Shown in pieces: positions 26,587 through 36,148 of a stretch of 64,000 nt of DNA. A model generated the notes under the pieces. The model ran no database searches. It was not told where the DNA came from and was given only the letters and a program-made list of their open reading frames with translations. The stretch lies in NCBI RefSeq assembly GCF_050753385.1, contig NZ_JBLZFZ010000030.1, positions 23,617 to 87,616 on the forward strand, written 5' to 3'. This DNA is from Pantanalinema rosaneae (GTDB taxonomy: Bacteria > Cyanobacteriota > Cyanobacteriia > Leptolyngbyales > Leptolyngbyaceae). A program made the position numbers and the translations under genes. Position 1 is the stretch's first letter. Every line of letters begins with the position of its first letter.

Positions 26587-27612
26587 TTAGCGGCTGGTTG
26601 CATACACCTTAGATGGGCGAGTGCTCCGCTCGTATTGCTGAATACACCGTTGCCAAAATCGCGTGGGTTCTTCCGATGGGAAAAAGTAACGGATGGCTTG
26701 ATACGCTTGCCGGGAAATGCGATCGCGCAATTCAGCCTGCTCTAACTCCAGCAAACACTGTGCCGCCGCTTCCGGCGTTTCAGCAACCATTGCCGTTTGT
26801 CTATGCTCCATACAGAAGTTGGCACCTCGCGCGGTTTTCCCAACCACTACAACCCCCGATGCCATTGATTCCTGCGGCGGCAACGCACACCCTTCCACGT
26901 CAGCAGAAGCCAGGAAAACTTGCGGACGACGAAACTCATGGGCTAATTCACGAATCGTTAATCCGTCAATTAACTCAAATCGCCAATAGTTCCCTCCCAG
27001 TCGTTGATACGCTGCCTGGGTTTGGGCAATGTACTCAGGTCCTTTCCGGGGAAAGGCAAATACTAAGCCGGGTTCCCGTTGGGACTGGGGCACAAAGGGA
27101 AACAATTGGTTATCCACAATGTTTGGCACAATCTCGATCGCCTTGCCGGGATAAGTCCTTTCACAAATCTCCTGCATGAAGGGAGAATCCGTCCAAAGTG
27201 CCACCCGATCGGCTTGATAGTCGAAATTATTTAATGTAAAGGTGGGAACTTGCAAGTAAGCGATCGCACGACCTTCGACTTCATCAATTAAATCGCTCAC
27301 AAAGTCGGGCACAATGCAGACATCATCCGGCTGTCGATCTGCCCAGCGCATAAACGGGATGCCAGGAATGCCAGCTTTGCCGTAGGTATCAATGCCGCGA
27401 ATGGTTGCCATGTAAGCATCGGCACCACAATCACGAGCAATTTTGCAGTGACGCATCAAATTGAGGGTGCCACCGAAGGCAAAATCCGTCCGCATAAACC
27501 GTTTGCGTTCTAAATCTTTGAAAAATTGCAGCCGAGCCTTTTGGGTTAACCGTGCAACGACTTTCCGGAAACGACTTGTATCCAGTTCGGGAATGAGAAA
27601 AATAAACCGCAT
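26587..27612 (-). CDS. Glycosyltransferase, GT4-like
   Basis: A 341-aa GT-B fold protein with the C-terminal donor-site pattern of family 4: VEGCALPPQESMASGVVVVG, in which PPQE stands for the usual E-x7-E region. The N-terminal half contains LNLMRHCKIARDCGADAYMA and WTDSPFMQEIC, and the middle has IVPNIVDNQLFPF. The sugar donor and acceptor are unknown; a role in surface polysaccharide is only a guess. It stands between the transporter operon and cysE as its own transcription unit. Confidence 0.8.
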   Translation of the reverse strand: MRFIFLIPELDTSRFRKVVARLTQKARLQFFKDLERKRFMRTDFAFGGTLNLMRHCKIARDCGADAYMATIRGIDTYGKAGIPGIPFMRWADRQPDDVCIVPDFVSDLIDEVEGRAIAYLQVPTFTLNNFDYQADRVALWTDSPFMQEICERTYPGKAIEIVPNIVDNQLFPFVPQSQREPGLVFAFPRKGPEYIAQTQAAYQRLGGNYWRFELIDGLTIRELAHEFRRPQVFLASADVEGCALPPQESMASGVVVVGKTARGANFCMEHRQTAMVAETPEAAAQCLLELEQAELRDRISRQAYQAIRYFFPSEEPTRFWQRCIQQYERSTRPSKVYATSR

Positions 27613-27820
27613 TAGATTACCCTGATAAGATATTAAAAATGGCGGAAAACCGCTTAGCTCTGCTTGATAACGGGCACGTTAAGCCAGGACGCGATCGCTT
27701 AAGATCGCTTCCTCAGCCGCTATAGAATCAGCTATCCAATGAAAGAGAAACTATCACGAGAACAATGGCGTTCTCATCTTCATTGAGATAGATTCTCAGT
27801 TACAAACCGTTTGATCCAAC

Positions 27821-27849
27821 AAAAAATAGGGCACATCTGAGATGTGCCC
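27821..27849 (-). terminator. Rho-independent terminator of cysE
   Basis: GGGCACATC (27829-27837) and GATGTGCCC (27841-27849) form a perfect 9-bp stem with a TGA loop. On the minus strand this is followed by TATTTTTT (complement of 27821-27828). It lies 33 bp past the cysE stop. Confidence 0.9.
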
Positions 27850-27881
27850 CTGCTTGCTCATGCAATTGTTCCAAGTTGAGC

Positions 27882-28667
27882 TTAGATTCCCGCTCCATCA
27901 AAAAACTCTTCCAGAATACGATCGCTGAGCCGACATTTAGGAGCGCTGCCAGGATTCTGATGGTCTAACGGCAAGGCTTCCCGGTCTGCACTAACTCCGA
28001 CTGGAACTAAAGCCCTCTCGGCTGGCGCACCAACAGGCTGTTGTAACCCTTGCAATTGCTGTTCTAATGCCTCAATCCGATCGACCAAGGCACGAATCGC
28101 TTGGGCTTCCGAATCCGGCAACCGTCCATGCTCCAACGGACCCACCCGTTCCCCCGAGCGGAAAACAATCCGACCCGGCACACCGACGACCGTACAATCC
28201 GACGGCACATCCCGTAACACGACTGAGCCAGCGCCAATCCGGACATTATTGCCAATCAGCAGATTTCCTAAAACTTTAGCGCCTGCTCCAACGACGACAT
28301 TTTCTCCCAGGGTCGGGTGGCGTTTCCCGCTTTCTTTCCCAGTTCCACCCAATGTCACCCCTTGATAGATCAGGGCATAGTCACCGACGATCGCGGTTTC
28401 CCCAATCACCACTCCCATCCCGTGATCAATAAACACGCCCTGCCCAATTTGGGCACCCGGATGAATCTCAATCCCGGTCAGAAACCGCGCGATATGCGAA
28501 ATCAGCCGAGGAATGAATGGTAATCCCAGGACATATAACCAGTGGGCAAAGCGATGGAATAGGAGCGCCTGCAAACCGGGATAGCAAAACAGCACCTCTA
28601 GCGCGTTGCGGGCAGCCGGATCGCGTTCAAAAATAATACGGAAGTCAGCAAGGAGAGTCGATAACAC
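27882..28667 (-). CDS. cysE: Serine O-acetyltransferase
   Basis: Makes O-acetylserine from serine and acetyl-CoA, the precursor of cysteine. The 261-aa protein begins with the helical SAT domain (LLADFRIIFERDPAARNALEV). A left-handed beta-helix of hexapeptide repeats follows, with the catalytic His in FIDHGMGVVIGETA and the CoA-site GGTGKESGKRHPTLG. About 65 residues follow the hexapeptide region, including a Gln/Leu helix (IEALEQQLQGLQQ) and a tail without family character. It is longer than minimal SATs but similar to other cyanobacterial ones. A strong terminator follows. Confidence 0.93.
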   Translation of the reverse strand: MLSTLLADFRIIFERDPAARNALEVLFCYPGLQALLFHRFAHWLYVLGLPFIPRLISHIARFLTGIEIHPGAQIGQGVFIDHGMGVVIGETAIVGDYALIYQGVTLGGTGKESGKRHPTLGENVVVGAGAKVLGNLLIGNNVRIGAGSVVLRDVPSDCTVVGVPGRIVFRSGERVGPLEHGRLPDSEAQAIRALVDRIEALEQQLQGLQQPVGAPAERALVPVGVSADREALPLDHQNPGSAPKCRLSDRILEEFFDGAGI

Positions 28668-28813
28668 GGTGAAGTCTAGCCTTGACTAAATGACCTCAAT
28701 CTATCTTAACCTTCTAGCGATCGCCCGTGATAAACCACTAGTTAAGAAATGGCATACCATGTCAAGGCTTGATGAAGCATGAGTAGATCCCCGGTGATTT
28801 CGCTCCCTCAGAC

Positions 28814-29287
28814 CTATGGGCGAATCGTCAAGGTATAGTCTCGCCGCATCCCCGGAGTCGCCGCACCCACCCAGACTTTATAGATCCCCGTCTTCCAGTT
28901 CGTGTCGGTAATGCTGGCATCCTTATTCGTTCCGGTATCGTCGCCACACCGCACCGTCCCATCCGATCCTTGGACAACAAGAGTCGTATCGGCTCCGCCA
29001 CTGTTGACTTGTAAGGTTAATCGCGACATGTCCTCTTTGAGGATCAAGGTATGGTCAGGATTCGGATCGCCAAAGCCCAAGCACTTCCTCTGATGCATGT
29101 CGGTATTACTGACGATCGCCGGTAGGGAGGTGGCTCCCGCGATCGTGCCGGACAAACGACCCGATGGCTGGCTAGAACTAAGGGTTAATGAGCCAAAATT
29201 AGGCGGCTGCGCTACGGCGGGAGATAGCCCTACCCCTAGCAGCAAGATTACCCAGCCCACCCGTTGATAATTCGTCTTCATATCCAT
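28814..29287 (-). CDS. Exported protein with a PPC-like beta domain
   Basis: 157 aa with a signal peptide (WVILLLGVGLSPAVAQ, cleaved near residue 27). The mature part resembles the bacterial pre-peptidase C-terminal (PPC) domain: HTLILKEDMSRLTLQVNSGG, DTTLVVQGSDGTVRCGDDTG and a closing IYKVWVGAATPG. Two Cys (KCLGFG, VRCGDD) may pair. No protease domain is attached. It is probably a free periplasmic or secreted binding module. The second Met (MKTNYQ) is an equally good start. Confidence 0.75.
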   Translation of the reverse strand: MDMKTNYQRVGWVILLLGVGLSPAVAQPPNFGSLTLSSSQPSGRLSGTIAGATSLPAIVSNTDMHQRKCLGFGDPNPDHTLILKEDMSRLTLQVNSGGADTTLVVQGSDGTVRCGDDTGTNKDASITDTNWKTGIYKVWVGAATPGMRRDYTLTIRP

Positions 29288-29496
29288 TCAATCCTAAAAA
29301 TGATTCGTTTCGCGATCACCCTAATAACAACATCAGGCGTGGTGACAACAATTACGCAAGCTTGAATTCCGGCGATCGCTTCAGTTCTGGATACAATCAA
29401 GTTTTGCACCCGTGGTTCAGTGGAGTGACAATGCAGGTTTTCAGTTGGGGTTAATTCTGTCAGAATTGCAGAGTCTGATCGAGTTGGCAGAGCACA

Positions 29497-29643
29497 ATGG
29501 CTTTAGGACTTTTGGCAGTCCTGATTTTACTAGGATGGATGTTTAACCAATTATTTGTGGTGCCGTTCGGATGGCTGCACATCCCAACCTGGATAGGCTG
29601 GGCGATCGGTCTAGGATTGTTATCCTGGTTTCTGCGGGATTGA
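29497..29643 (+). CDS. 48-aa hydrophobic membrane protein
   Basis: An ORF from ATG 29497 to TGA 29643 encodes 48 residues starting MALGLLAVLILLGWMFNQ and ending LGLLSWFLRD. It has two hydrophobic segments, residues 2-16 and 31-46, separated by LFVVPFGWLHIP, and is Trp-rich. This is a typical small integral-membrane protein and not random translation. The Shine-Dalgarno match is weak. It stands alone between the PPC-like gene (divergent) and the large hybrid kinase. No family name can be given. Confidence 0.6.
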   Translation: MALGLLAVLILLGWMFNQLFVVPFGWLHIPTWIGWAIGLGLLSWFLRD

Positions 29644-29857
29644 TCCACATCGGCAACCTAGTCTCCCAAGAGTGGCGCAATGGTCGCGATCGCCCAAGTC
29701 ATGGTTTCAGCACTGGTTAATCCTGAGGTTCGCGGGAACTCTTAGAAGAAGAGGACAGTGATTAATTTATCCGATAACAAACTAATGGTTATCAACAATC
29801 TATAACGACTCTGTCCCTTGGCGATCTAAAGTTGTGAATTGAGGCTAGAAACGGATT

Positions 29858-32800
29858 ATGACAGCGCCACCGCCTGACAAACCAGTAGCCCAAACGGCTT
29901 TATATCGACTTCAGGAACTAGACCCCCACCTGAGCCATGAGCTGTTTAGCAACGCCTTCCACTATGCCCCGATCGGCATGGCATTGGTGGCGATCGAGGG
30001 TCAGTGGTTACAGGTGAATCGCTCCCTCTGTGCGATCGTTGGCTACTCTGAGGCAGAATTGTTAGCCACTACCTTTCAGGCACTTACCCACCCCGATGAT
30101 CTGGAAACCGACCTGGCATACGCCGAACAGTTGATCAAAGGTGAAATTGAATCCTATCAACTAGAGAAACGCTATTTCCATCAGCAGGGACATATTGTTT
30201 GGGTATTACTTAGCGTTTCCTTGCTCCGCAGCAGTCATAACAGACCACCCTGCTTTATTTCCCAGATTCAAGACATTACTGAGCGCAAACGCATTGAAGC
30301 AGCATTACGCAAAAGTGAAGAGCGGAATCATCTCTTGCTCAACGCCATTCCTGACTTAATGTTACGCGTCAGTCGCAATGGTACTTATCTGGACGTGAAG
30401 CCTGCCAAACATTTTGACACCATTGTTCCCTGGCAAGAGGTGATTGGCAAACGCGAGGAGGAGTTACTGCCACCTGCGATCGCAGCCGAGCGGCGACAGT
30501 GTCGAGAACAGGCGTTAGCGACGGGTGAAACTCAATTTTGTGAATATCAACTGTTGATCAACAACGTCCTACACGACGAGGAAGCCCGGATTGTCGCAAC
30601 GGGTGAAGACGAAGTGCTGATGATTATCCGGGATGTCAGCGAACGTAAACATACCCAACAACGTTTGAGCTTGCAATATGCGGCGGCTCAGCTATTATCC
30701 GAATCCACCAGTCTGCAAGAAGCGACTCCTCGACTCCTGCAAGCCATCTGCCAAACCCTAGGCTGGGATTTGGGGCAACTCTGGGCGATCGATCAATCGG
30801 CAAACTTACTGCGTTGGGTCGCGAGTTGGCATCGTGATCCGTTAAACCTGGCTGAATTTGAGCAAGTTACCCAAGAGTGTACATTTGCCCCCGGAGAAGG
30901 CGGAGCCGGGCGGGTCTGGAGTTCTGGCGAACCCTTATGGATTAATGATATTGCGGATGACGATAACTTCTTGAATCAAGAGGTCGCCATTCGTGGTGGC
31001 TTACACAGTGCCTTTGGCTTTCCCATCCTGAGCGGCAACGGTTCCCTGGGAGTGATCACCTTATTTAGTCGGGAAGTGCGGCACCCAGATAATGGCTTGA
31101 TGCAAATGATGGCGGCGATCGGTCGGCAAATTGGTCAATTCATGGAGCGCAAACGAGCCGAGGAAGCCTTGCACCGGAGTAACTCGCTGCTCAAAGCCCA
31201 GCAGGAAGCGGTAATCGACGGCATTCTGGTCTTAGACGAACAAAAAAATATTGTTAGCTATAACCATCGCTTTTGCCAGATCTGGCAACTCCCAGAAGAC
31301 CTGCTGGAATGGGGGGATCTAGAACAGCTATTTGCCTGGATGCGATCGCAACTGCATCGCCCCGAGATTTGTCCAGAAACCAGTTGTTATATTCACAACT
31401 ATCCCCAGGGGGTCATCTACGACGAAATTTTGCTCAAAGATGGACGAGTCCTCGATCGCTACTCCAGTCCGATCCTGTCTCCCGATGGCGAACCCTACGG
31501 TCGGCTGTGGTACTACCGGGACATTACCGATCGCAGACAAGCAGAAGAAGAACTGCAAAGTCAAAACCATCAAGCCTATTTGCTGGCAGCGATTACCCTA
31601 CGAATTCGCCAATCTTTGAACCTGGATGAAATTCTCAATACCACCGTGGCAGAAGTGCGGCAATTCCTCCAGGCAGACCGGGTGTTGATTTATCGGTTTG
31701 AGCCAGATTGGTCGGGCACGATCGTAGTGGAAGCGGTTAATAGTCAATGTGTATCCGCATTGGGTGTGCAAATCCACGACACCTGCTTTCAGGATGGACT
31801 CTGGCAAAAATATTATCGTTGGGGCACTAGTGTCATGGTGGATATTGCCCAGGCAGACCTGAGTCCCTGCTACCGCCAAATGCTAGAGCAATTTCAGGTC
31901 AAAGCCAGTTTGGTCGTACCGATTATTCAGGGACGCGGGGCTACCCAAAAACCGCAACTTTGGGGGCTATTGATTGCCCATCAATGTACGAGTTCCCGCC
32001 AATGGCGATCGTTTGAAACGGAGTTCTTGAGTCAACTGGCGGATCAGGTGGGCATCGCGATCGCCCAGGCCTACTTACTGGAGCAAGAAACCCAACAACG
32101 GGAACAACTTGCCCAGCAAAATCTGGCATTGGAGCAAGCCCGCCGAGAAGCAGAACGGGCATCGCAGATGAAGAGTACCTTTCTGGCAACCATGAGCCAC
32201 GAAATCCGGACTCCCATGAATGCCGTTTTGGGCATGACCGGATTGTTAATGGATACCAACTTGGATGCCGAGCAACGCGATTTTGTCGAAACCATTCGCG
32301 GCAGCGGCGAAACCTTGCTGACCTTGATTAATGAAATCCTCGACTTCTCGAAACTGGAAGCGGGCGAGATGGAACTGGAAATTCTCGACTTTGATCTCAA
32401 TACCTGTATTGAAGAAGTGGCGGATCTGCTGGCGGCGGCTGCCCATACAAAGGGTTTGGAATTGGCAACATTGATCTATCGCAACTTACCCACCCAACTC
32501 AAAGGAGATGTCAGCCGATTACGCCAAATCCTGACCAATTTAGTCAGTAATGCTATCAAATTTACGGAAACAGGGGAGGTGGTGATTCAGGCGGCTCTGA
32601 AGGCAGAAGCAGCCACAACCGCAACCATTACCTTTTCGGTGATTGATACCGGCATTGGCATCCCGCCCGAAGCCCAACAAAAACTGTTCCGTCCCTTCTG
32701 TCAGGTTGATGCGTCTACCACCCGTCGCTACGGTGGCACAGGGTTAGGGCTGGCAATCTCCCGGCAACTGGTGGAACTGATGGGCGGTGAGATTGGCGTA

Positions 32801-34156
32801 GACAGCGTGGAAGGTCAGGGATCCCGGTTCTGGTTTACGGTGACGCTGAACAAACAAGCGCCCACGATCGCTTCGGTTAATCATCTGATTCCCCCCTCAC
32901 TGGACTTAAGTCAGCTACGGTTACTGGTAGTCGATGATAATGCTACTAATCGCAAGGTCTTGCGCTATCAGGTGTCTGCCTGGGGCATGCAGGTGGACGA
33001 AGCCGAAGGGGCGATCGCGGCGTTGGAGCAATTACGCCACCAGGCAAAGGCAGGACAGCCCTACGATCTAGTAATTTTGGATATGCAAATGCCCTTGATG
33101 GATGGCGAAATGTTAGGGCGACAGATTAAAGCCGATCCCCTGTTGGCAGACACCAAGCTGATCATGATGACTTCTCTGAATCATTGGGGTGGAGCCAGAC
33201 GCATGCTGCAAATGGGCTTCTCTGCCTATCTGGTCAAACCCGTCAAACAATCCCGGCTATTAGATTGCATTGTCAATACCCTGGCACAATCTCCGGATCA
33301 GTTGCGATCGGGGGCGGCTCCAGCCCCAAGCTGCCCGACGACACCTCCCGCCGGAAAACCCATTTCCAAGCTAAAAATTTTGCTGGTTGAGGATAACATC
33401 GTTAACCAAAAAGTCACCCTGAACCAGTTAAAAAATCTGGGTTATCTGGCAGATGTCGCCGCCAACGGTCAAGAAGCGTTACAGATGATGGCACAGATTA
33501 CCTACGACCTGGTGCTGATGGACTGTCAGATGCCGGTATTGGATGGCTACACCACGACGCAAGAAATTCGGCGGTTAGAAAGTGACACCCACCACACCAT
33601 CATCATTGCCTTAACCGCTAACGCCATGAAGGAAGATCGGCGACGGTGTCTGGATGCAGGCATGGACGACTACTTAAGTAAACCAATTCTCAAAGCGAAG
33701 CTTGCGAGTAAACTGACTTATTGGAGTGACATCTTACGATCCATGCCTCAAGAATCGGTTCATCCTGCTACCACCACTGCTGAGCTCAGTACCGTCGATC
33801 GGCGAAATCCGTCGTCCATCACAGAGTTACCGATCGATTGGGAACATTTGCACCAAATTTGTGATGACAGCCCAGAGTTTGAGCTAGAAATTCTCCAAAC
33901 CTTTGTCAACGATACCGATCTGCACTTAAAAACCATTCAACAGGCGATCGCCGAACAAAATTTTCTGGCACTGGAACAGGCAGCCCATCACGTTAAAGGA
34001 GCCAGCGCCAATGTCGGACTCTACCTGATGCAAGCAACGGCTTCTGAGTTAGAACAACAGGCTCGCTACCAGCAACTGGAGGGAGGCAGCGATCGCTTAA
34101 CCGACTTGCAACGATCGCTGGAACAAGTGCGGAGGTTTCTGACCAATCAAGCTTAA
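29858..34156 (+). CDS. Hybrid sensor histidine kinase with PAS, GAF (DXCF-type), two receiver and HPt domains
   Basis: 1432 aa, cytoplasmic, no membrane segments. Approximate order: PAS (20-145), PAS (150-270), GAF (275-430), PAS (435-570), GAF (580-735), HisKA with His781 in SHEIRTPMNAV, HATPase (870-1000; DTGIGIP, GGTGLGLAIS), REC1 (LVILDMQMPLMDG), REC2 (LVLMDCQMPVLDG) and a C-terminal HPt (AAHHVKGASANVG). The second GAF has Cys643 in HDTCFQDG and Cys671 in LSPCYRQML, 28 residues apart, as in DXCF cyanobacteriochromes. A covalently bound bilin and light sensing are therefore plausible but unproven. Output beyond the internal phosphorelay is unknown. It is convergent with the RsbW-like gene 53 bp away. 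Confidence 0.93.
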   Translation: MTAPPPDKPVAQTALYRLQELDPHLSHELFSNAFHYAPIGMALVAIEGQWLQVNRSLCAIVGYSEAELLATTFQALTHPDDLETDLAYAEQLIKGEIESYQLEKRYFHQQGHIVWVLLSVSLLRSSHNRPPCFISQIQDITERKRIEAALRKSEERNHLLLNAIPDLMLRVSRNGTYLDVKPAKHFDTIVPWQEVIGKREEELLPPAIAAERRQCREQALATGETQFCEYQLLINNVLHDEEARIVATGEDEVLMIIRDVSERKHTQQRLSLQYAAAQLLSESTSLQEATPRLLQAICQTLGWDLGQLWAIDQSANLLRWVASWHRDPLNLAEFEQVTQECTFAPGEGGAGRVWSSGEPLWINDIADDDNFLNQEVAIRGGLHSAFGFPILSGNGSLGVITLFSREVRHPDNGLMQMMAAIGRQIGQFMERKRAEEALHRSNSLLKAQQEAVIDGILVLDEQKNIVSYNHRFCQIWQLPEDLLEWGDLEQLFAWMRSQLHRPEICPETSCYIHNYPQGVIYDEILLKDGRVLDRYSSPILSPDGEPYGRLWYYRDITDRRQAEEELQSQNHQAYLLAAITLRIRQSLNLDEILNTTVAEVRQFLQADRVLIYRFEPDWSGTIVVEAVNSQCVSALGVQIHDTCFQDGLWQKYYRWGTSVMVDIAQADLSPCYRQMLEQFQVKASLVVPIIQGRGATQKPQLWGLLIAHQCTSSRQWRSFETEFLSQLADQVGIAIAQAYLLEQETQQREQLAQQNLALEQARREAERASQMKSTFLATMSHEIRTPMNAVLGMTGLLMDTNLDAEQRDFVETIRGSGETLLTLINEILDFSKLEAGEMELEILDFDLNTCIEEVADLLAAAAHTKGLELATLIYRNLPTQLKGDVSRLRQILTNLVSNAIKFTETGEVVIQAALKAEAATTATITFSVIDTGIGIPPEAQQKLFRPFCQVDASTTRRYGGTGLGLAISRQLVELMGGEIGVDSVEGQGSRFWFTVTLNKQAPTIASVNHLIPPSLDLSQLRLLVVDDNATNRKVLRYQVSAWGMQVDEAEGAIAALEQLRHQAKAGQPYDLVILDMQMPLMDGEMLGRQIKADPLLADTKLIMMTSLNHWGGARRMLQMGFSAYLVKPVKQSRLLDCIVNTLAQSPDQLRSGAAPAPSCPTTPPAGKPISKLKILLVEDNIVNQKVTLNQLKNLGYLADVAANGQEALQMMAQITYDLVLMDCQMPVLDGYTTTQEIRRLESDTHHTIIIALTANAMKEDRRRCLDAGMDDYLSKPILKAKLASKLTYWSDILRSMPQESVHPATTTAELSTVDRRNPSSITELPIDWEHLHQICDDSPEFELEILQTFVNDTDLHLKTIQQAIAEQNFLALEQAAHHVKGASANVGLYLMQATASELEQQARYQQLEGGSDRLTDLQRSLEQVRRFLTNQA

Positions 34157-34209
34157 TTGAGACAACTCGCAGGATTCCGGATTAATGCGGCTGCCTGGAT
34201 AGGGTATTC

Positions 34210-34695
34210 TTAGGGGAGCGGTAGGTATTTTTTAACAAGCAGTAAGCAGTTACGCTCATCCGAAAAGCGAGTATAGCTTAAGGAATCTGCAATTCGCTGC
34301 ATGAGCCGCAAGCCCCGCCCACCCTCTGCTTCAGAATCTAACTCTTGAGGCATACTCTCTAAGCGTTGATGCAGATCAAAAGGTTGCCCATAGTCCCAAA
34401 TCCGAATCTCTAATTGATCGGTATAGACCTTGACCTCCATCTCAATGGGAACATCTATTGGCAAGCCTTTATGAGCATGGCGTACTGCATTCGTAAATCC
34501 TTCCGCCAAAGCCAGTTGGCACTCCAACCAGGCATGGTAAGGAATGGGTGGTCCATTCAACTGATCGAACCACTCCAGCACTTGAGCAAGGGTATTCAGG
34601 TCGGTATTTACTTGAAGGGAAGATTTATAGAGTGGTTGCAATGGCTCAAGATCCCCGCGCTTAACCCTGAAAATAGTGTATAGTCGTTTACTCAA
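34210..34695 (-). CDS. RsbW-like anti-sigma regulatory kinase (HATPase_c_2)
   Basis: A 161-aa GHKL-fold protein. The N box is ECQLALAEGFTNAVRHAH (Glu and Asn present), the G1 box is IWDYGQPFD, and the G2 box is EGGRGLRLMQRIADSL. No sensor or membrane part is present. Family members phosphorylate STAS antagonists and sequester a partner. It lies next to a response-regulator PP2C phosphatase (34861, divergent) and a STAS protein (36149), so these three likely form one partner-switching module. Which protein is held by the kinase (sigma factor or another) is not visible. Confidence 0.88.
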   Translation of the reverse strand: MSKRLYTIFRVKRGDLEPLQPLYKSSLQVNTDLNTLAQVLEWFDQLNGPPIPYHAWLECQLALAEGFTNAVRHAHKGLPIDVPIEMEVKVYTDQLEIRIWDYGQPFDLHQRLESMPQELDSEAEGGRGLRLMQRIADSLSYTRFSDERNCLLLVKKYLPLP

Positions 34696-34860
34696 ATTGA
34701 TCCCATTTCTAAGAACTCTTGAAAAAGGCGTTTAAGCGAATTGAACTTTATGATTGAAGTCGATATTCATCGGATATACAGAAGTTCTATAAACTGAATT
34801 GTCGCACTTTTTTTAGCTAGTTCCTAACTCTAGGACACTTTTTACCGTATTCCTGCTTCT

Positions 34861-36012
34861 ATGTCGAACGCTCCTTCCAAAATTCTGGTAATTGATGACG
34901 ACCTAACTGCTCGCTTAGTGTTAAAGAAAATGTTGGAGGAACAGGGATACGAAGTTGTTACCGCTAATGACGGGGTTGAAGGGGTCAAACAAGCCCAACA
35001 ATTACGTCCCGCTCTGATTATTTGCGACTGGATGATGCCCCGGATGGATGGCATTGAGGTCTGTCGCTATATCAAAGGTGAACCAGAGTTAGCCACCATT
35101 TTCTTTATCCTATTGACCGCTCGGGATGGGGTCGAAGACCGGGTACAGGGATTAGATAGTGGTGCGGATGATTTTCTCTCCAAACCGGTTGAGAGTAGCG
35201 AACTCAAAGCCAGGGTACGCGCAGGACTACGGCTGCATCGGGTCTATCAGGATCTTCAGGATCAAAAACGCATCTTGGAGTCAGAATTAGCGGAGGCGGC
35301 AGAGTATGTACGATCGCTGCTGCCCCTCCCCTTCGATCGCAAAATTAAGATTGATACTCGCTTTGTGCCCTCGCGGCATTTAGGCGGCGATTGCTTTGAT
35401 TATTATTGGCTTGATCCTGACTACTTAGCGATCTATCTGCTCGATGTTTCTGGACATGGATTAGGAGCCGCGTTACCGTCAATTTCAGTGTTGAATCTAC
35501 TGCGCTCCCAGTCCATGGATGGCGTGAATTTCTACCAGCCTAGCCATGTCCTGACTGCCCTCAATGAAGCTTTCCAGATGGATTACCAGAATGATAAGTA
35601 TTTCACCATTTGGTATGGCGTTTATAACCAGGCAAGACGGCAATTGATCTATTCCAGTGCCGGACATCCACCGGCGGTTCTGATTAGTGAAACTGCCGAT
35701 CAAACACTGCAAATCAGCCAATTGAAAACGGTCAGTTTACCGATTGGGATGATGCCGGATACAAAGTTTGTCAATCAACGCTGCACGATCGAGGATCGCA
35801 GCACATTGTATATCTTTAGCGATGGGGTGTACGAAATTCATCAAACGGATGGGGAGGTATGGGGGCTAGATGCCTTTATCCAACTCCTTGCCAAACACCG
35901 AGACACCATTCATCAGCATGGGCTAAATTATATTTTGGATTATGTCAAGTCCCTCAACTCCAAAGAGGCGTTTGAAGACGATCTATCGTTGTTACAGATT
36001 CAGTTTAGCTAG
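34861..36012 (+). CDS. Response regulator with PP2C (SpoIIE/RsbU-type) phosphatase output
   Basis: 383 aa. The receiver (1-125) has the acidic DDD, the phosphoacceptor Asp in ICDWMMPRMDG and Lys in DFLSKPV. A short coiled coil (about 130-150) links it to a PP2C-like SpoIIE domain (about 165-380) with GGDCFDYYW, LDVSGHGLGAALPS, SSAGHPPAVL, FSDGVYEI and a terminal EDDLSLLQ. All metal-binding acids are in place. The expected role is dephosphorylation of a STAS antagonist (36149 or 10090) when a kinase phosphorylates the receiver. The hybrid kinase upstream is a candidate partner, by proximity only. Confidence 0.92.
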   Translation: MSNAPSKILVIDDDLTARLVLKKMLEEQGYEVVTANDGVEGVKQAQQLRPALIICDWMMPRMDGIEVCRYIKGEPELATIFFILLTARDGVEDRVQGLDSGADDFLSKPVESSELKARVRAGLRLHRVYQDLQDQKRILESELAEAAEYVRSLLPLPFDRKIKIDTRFVPSRHLGGDCFDYYWLDPDYLAIYLLDVSGHGLGAALPSISVLNLLRSQSMDGVNFYQPSHVLTALNEAFQMDYQNDKYFTIWYGVYNQARRQLIYSSAGHPPAVLISETADQTLQISQLKTVSLPIGMMPDTKFVNQRCTIEDRSTLYIFSDGVYEIHQTDGEVWGLDAFIQLLAKHRDTIHQHGLNYILDYVKSLNSKEAFEDDLSLLQIQFS

Positions 36013-36148
36013 GCAGTAACACGAGTACCCAGGATGGCTCGCCACAAACTGGATCGATCGCTCCTGGCTCGGCTATCTCGATAGAGGTAGATGCATACCC
36101 ATACGAACCCTGTCTAACTCAATGACTTAGACAGTTCACCCTCAAGGA

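Noticed and set aside
26613..27179. 188-codon frame opposite the glycosyltransferase
   Set aside because: Shadow frame; no motif or ribosome site.
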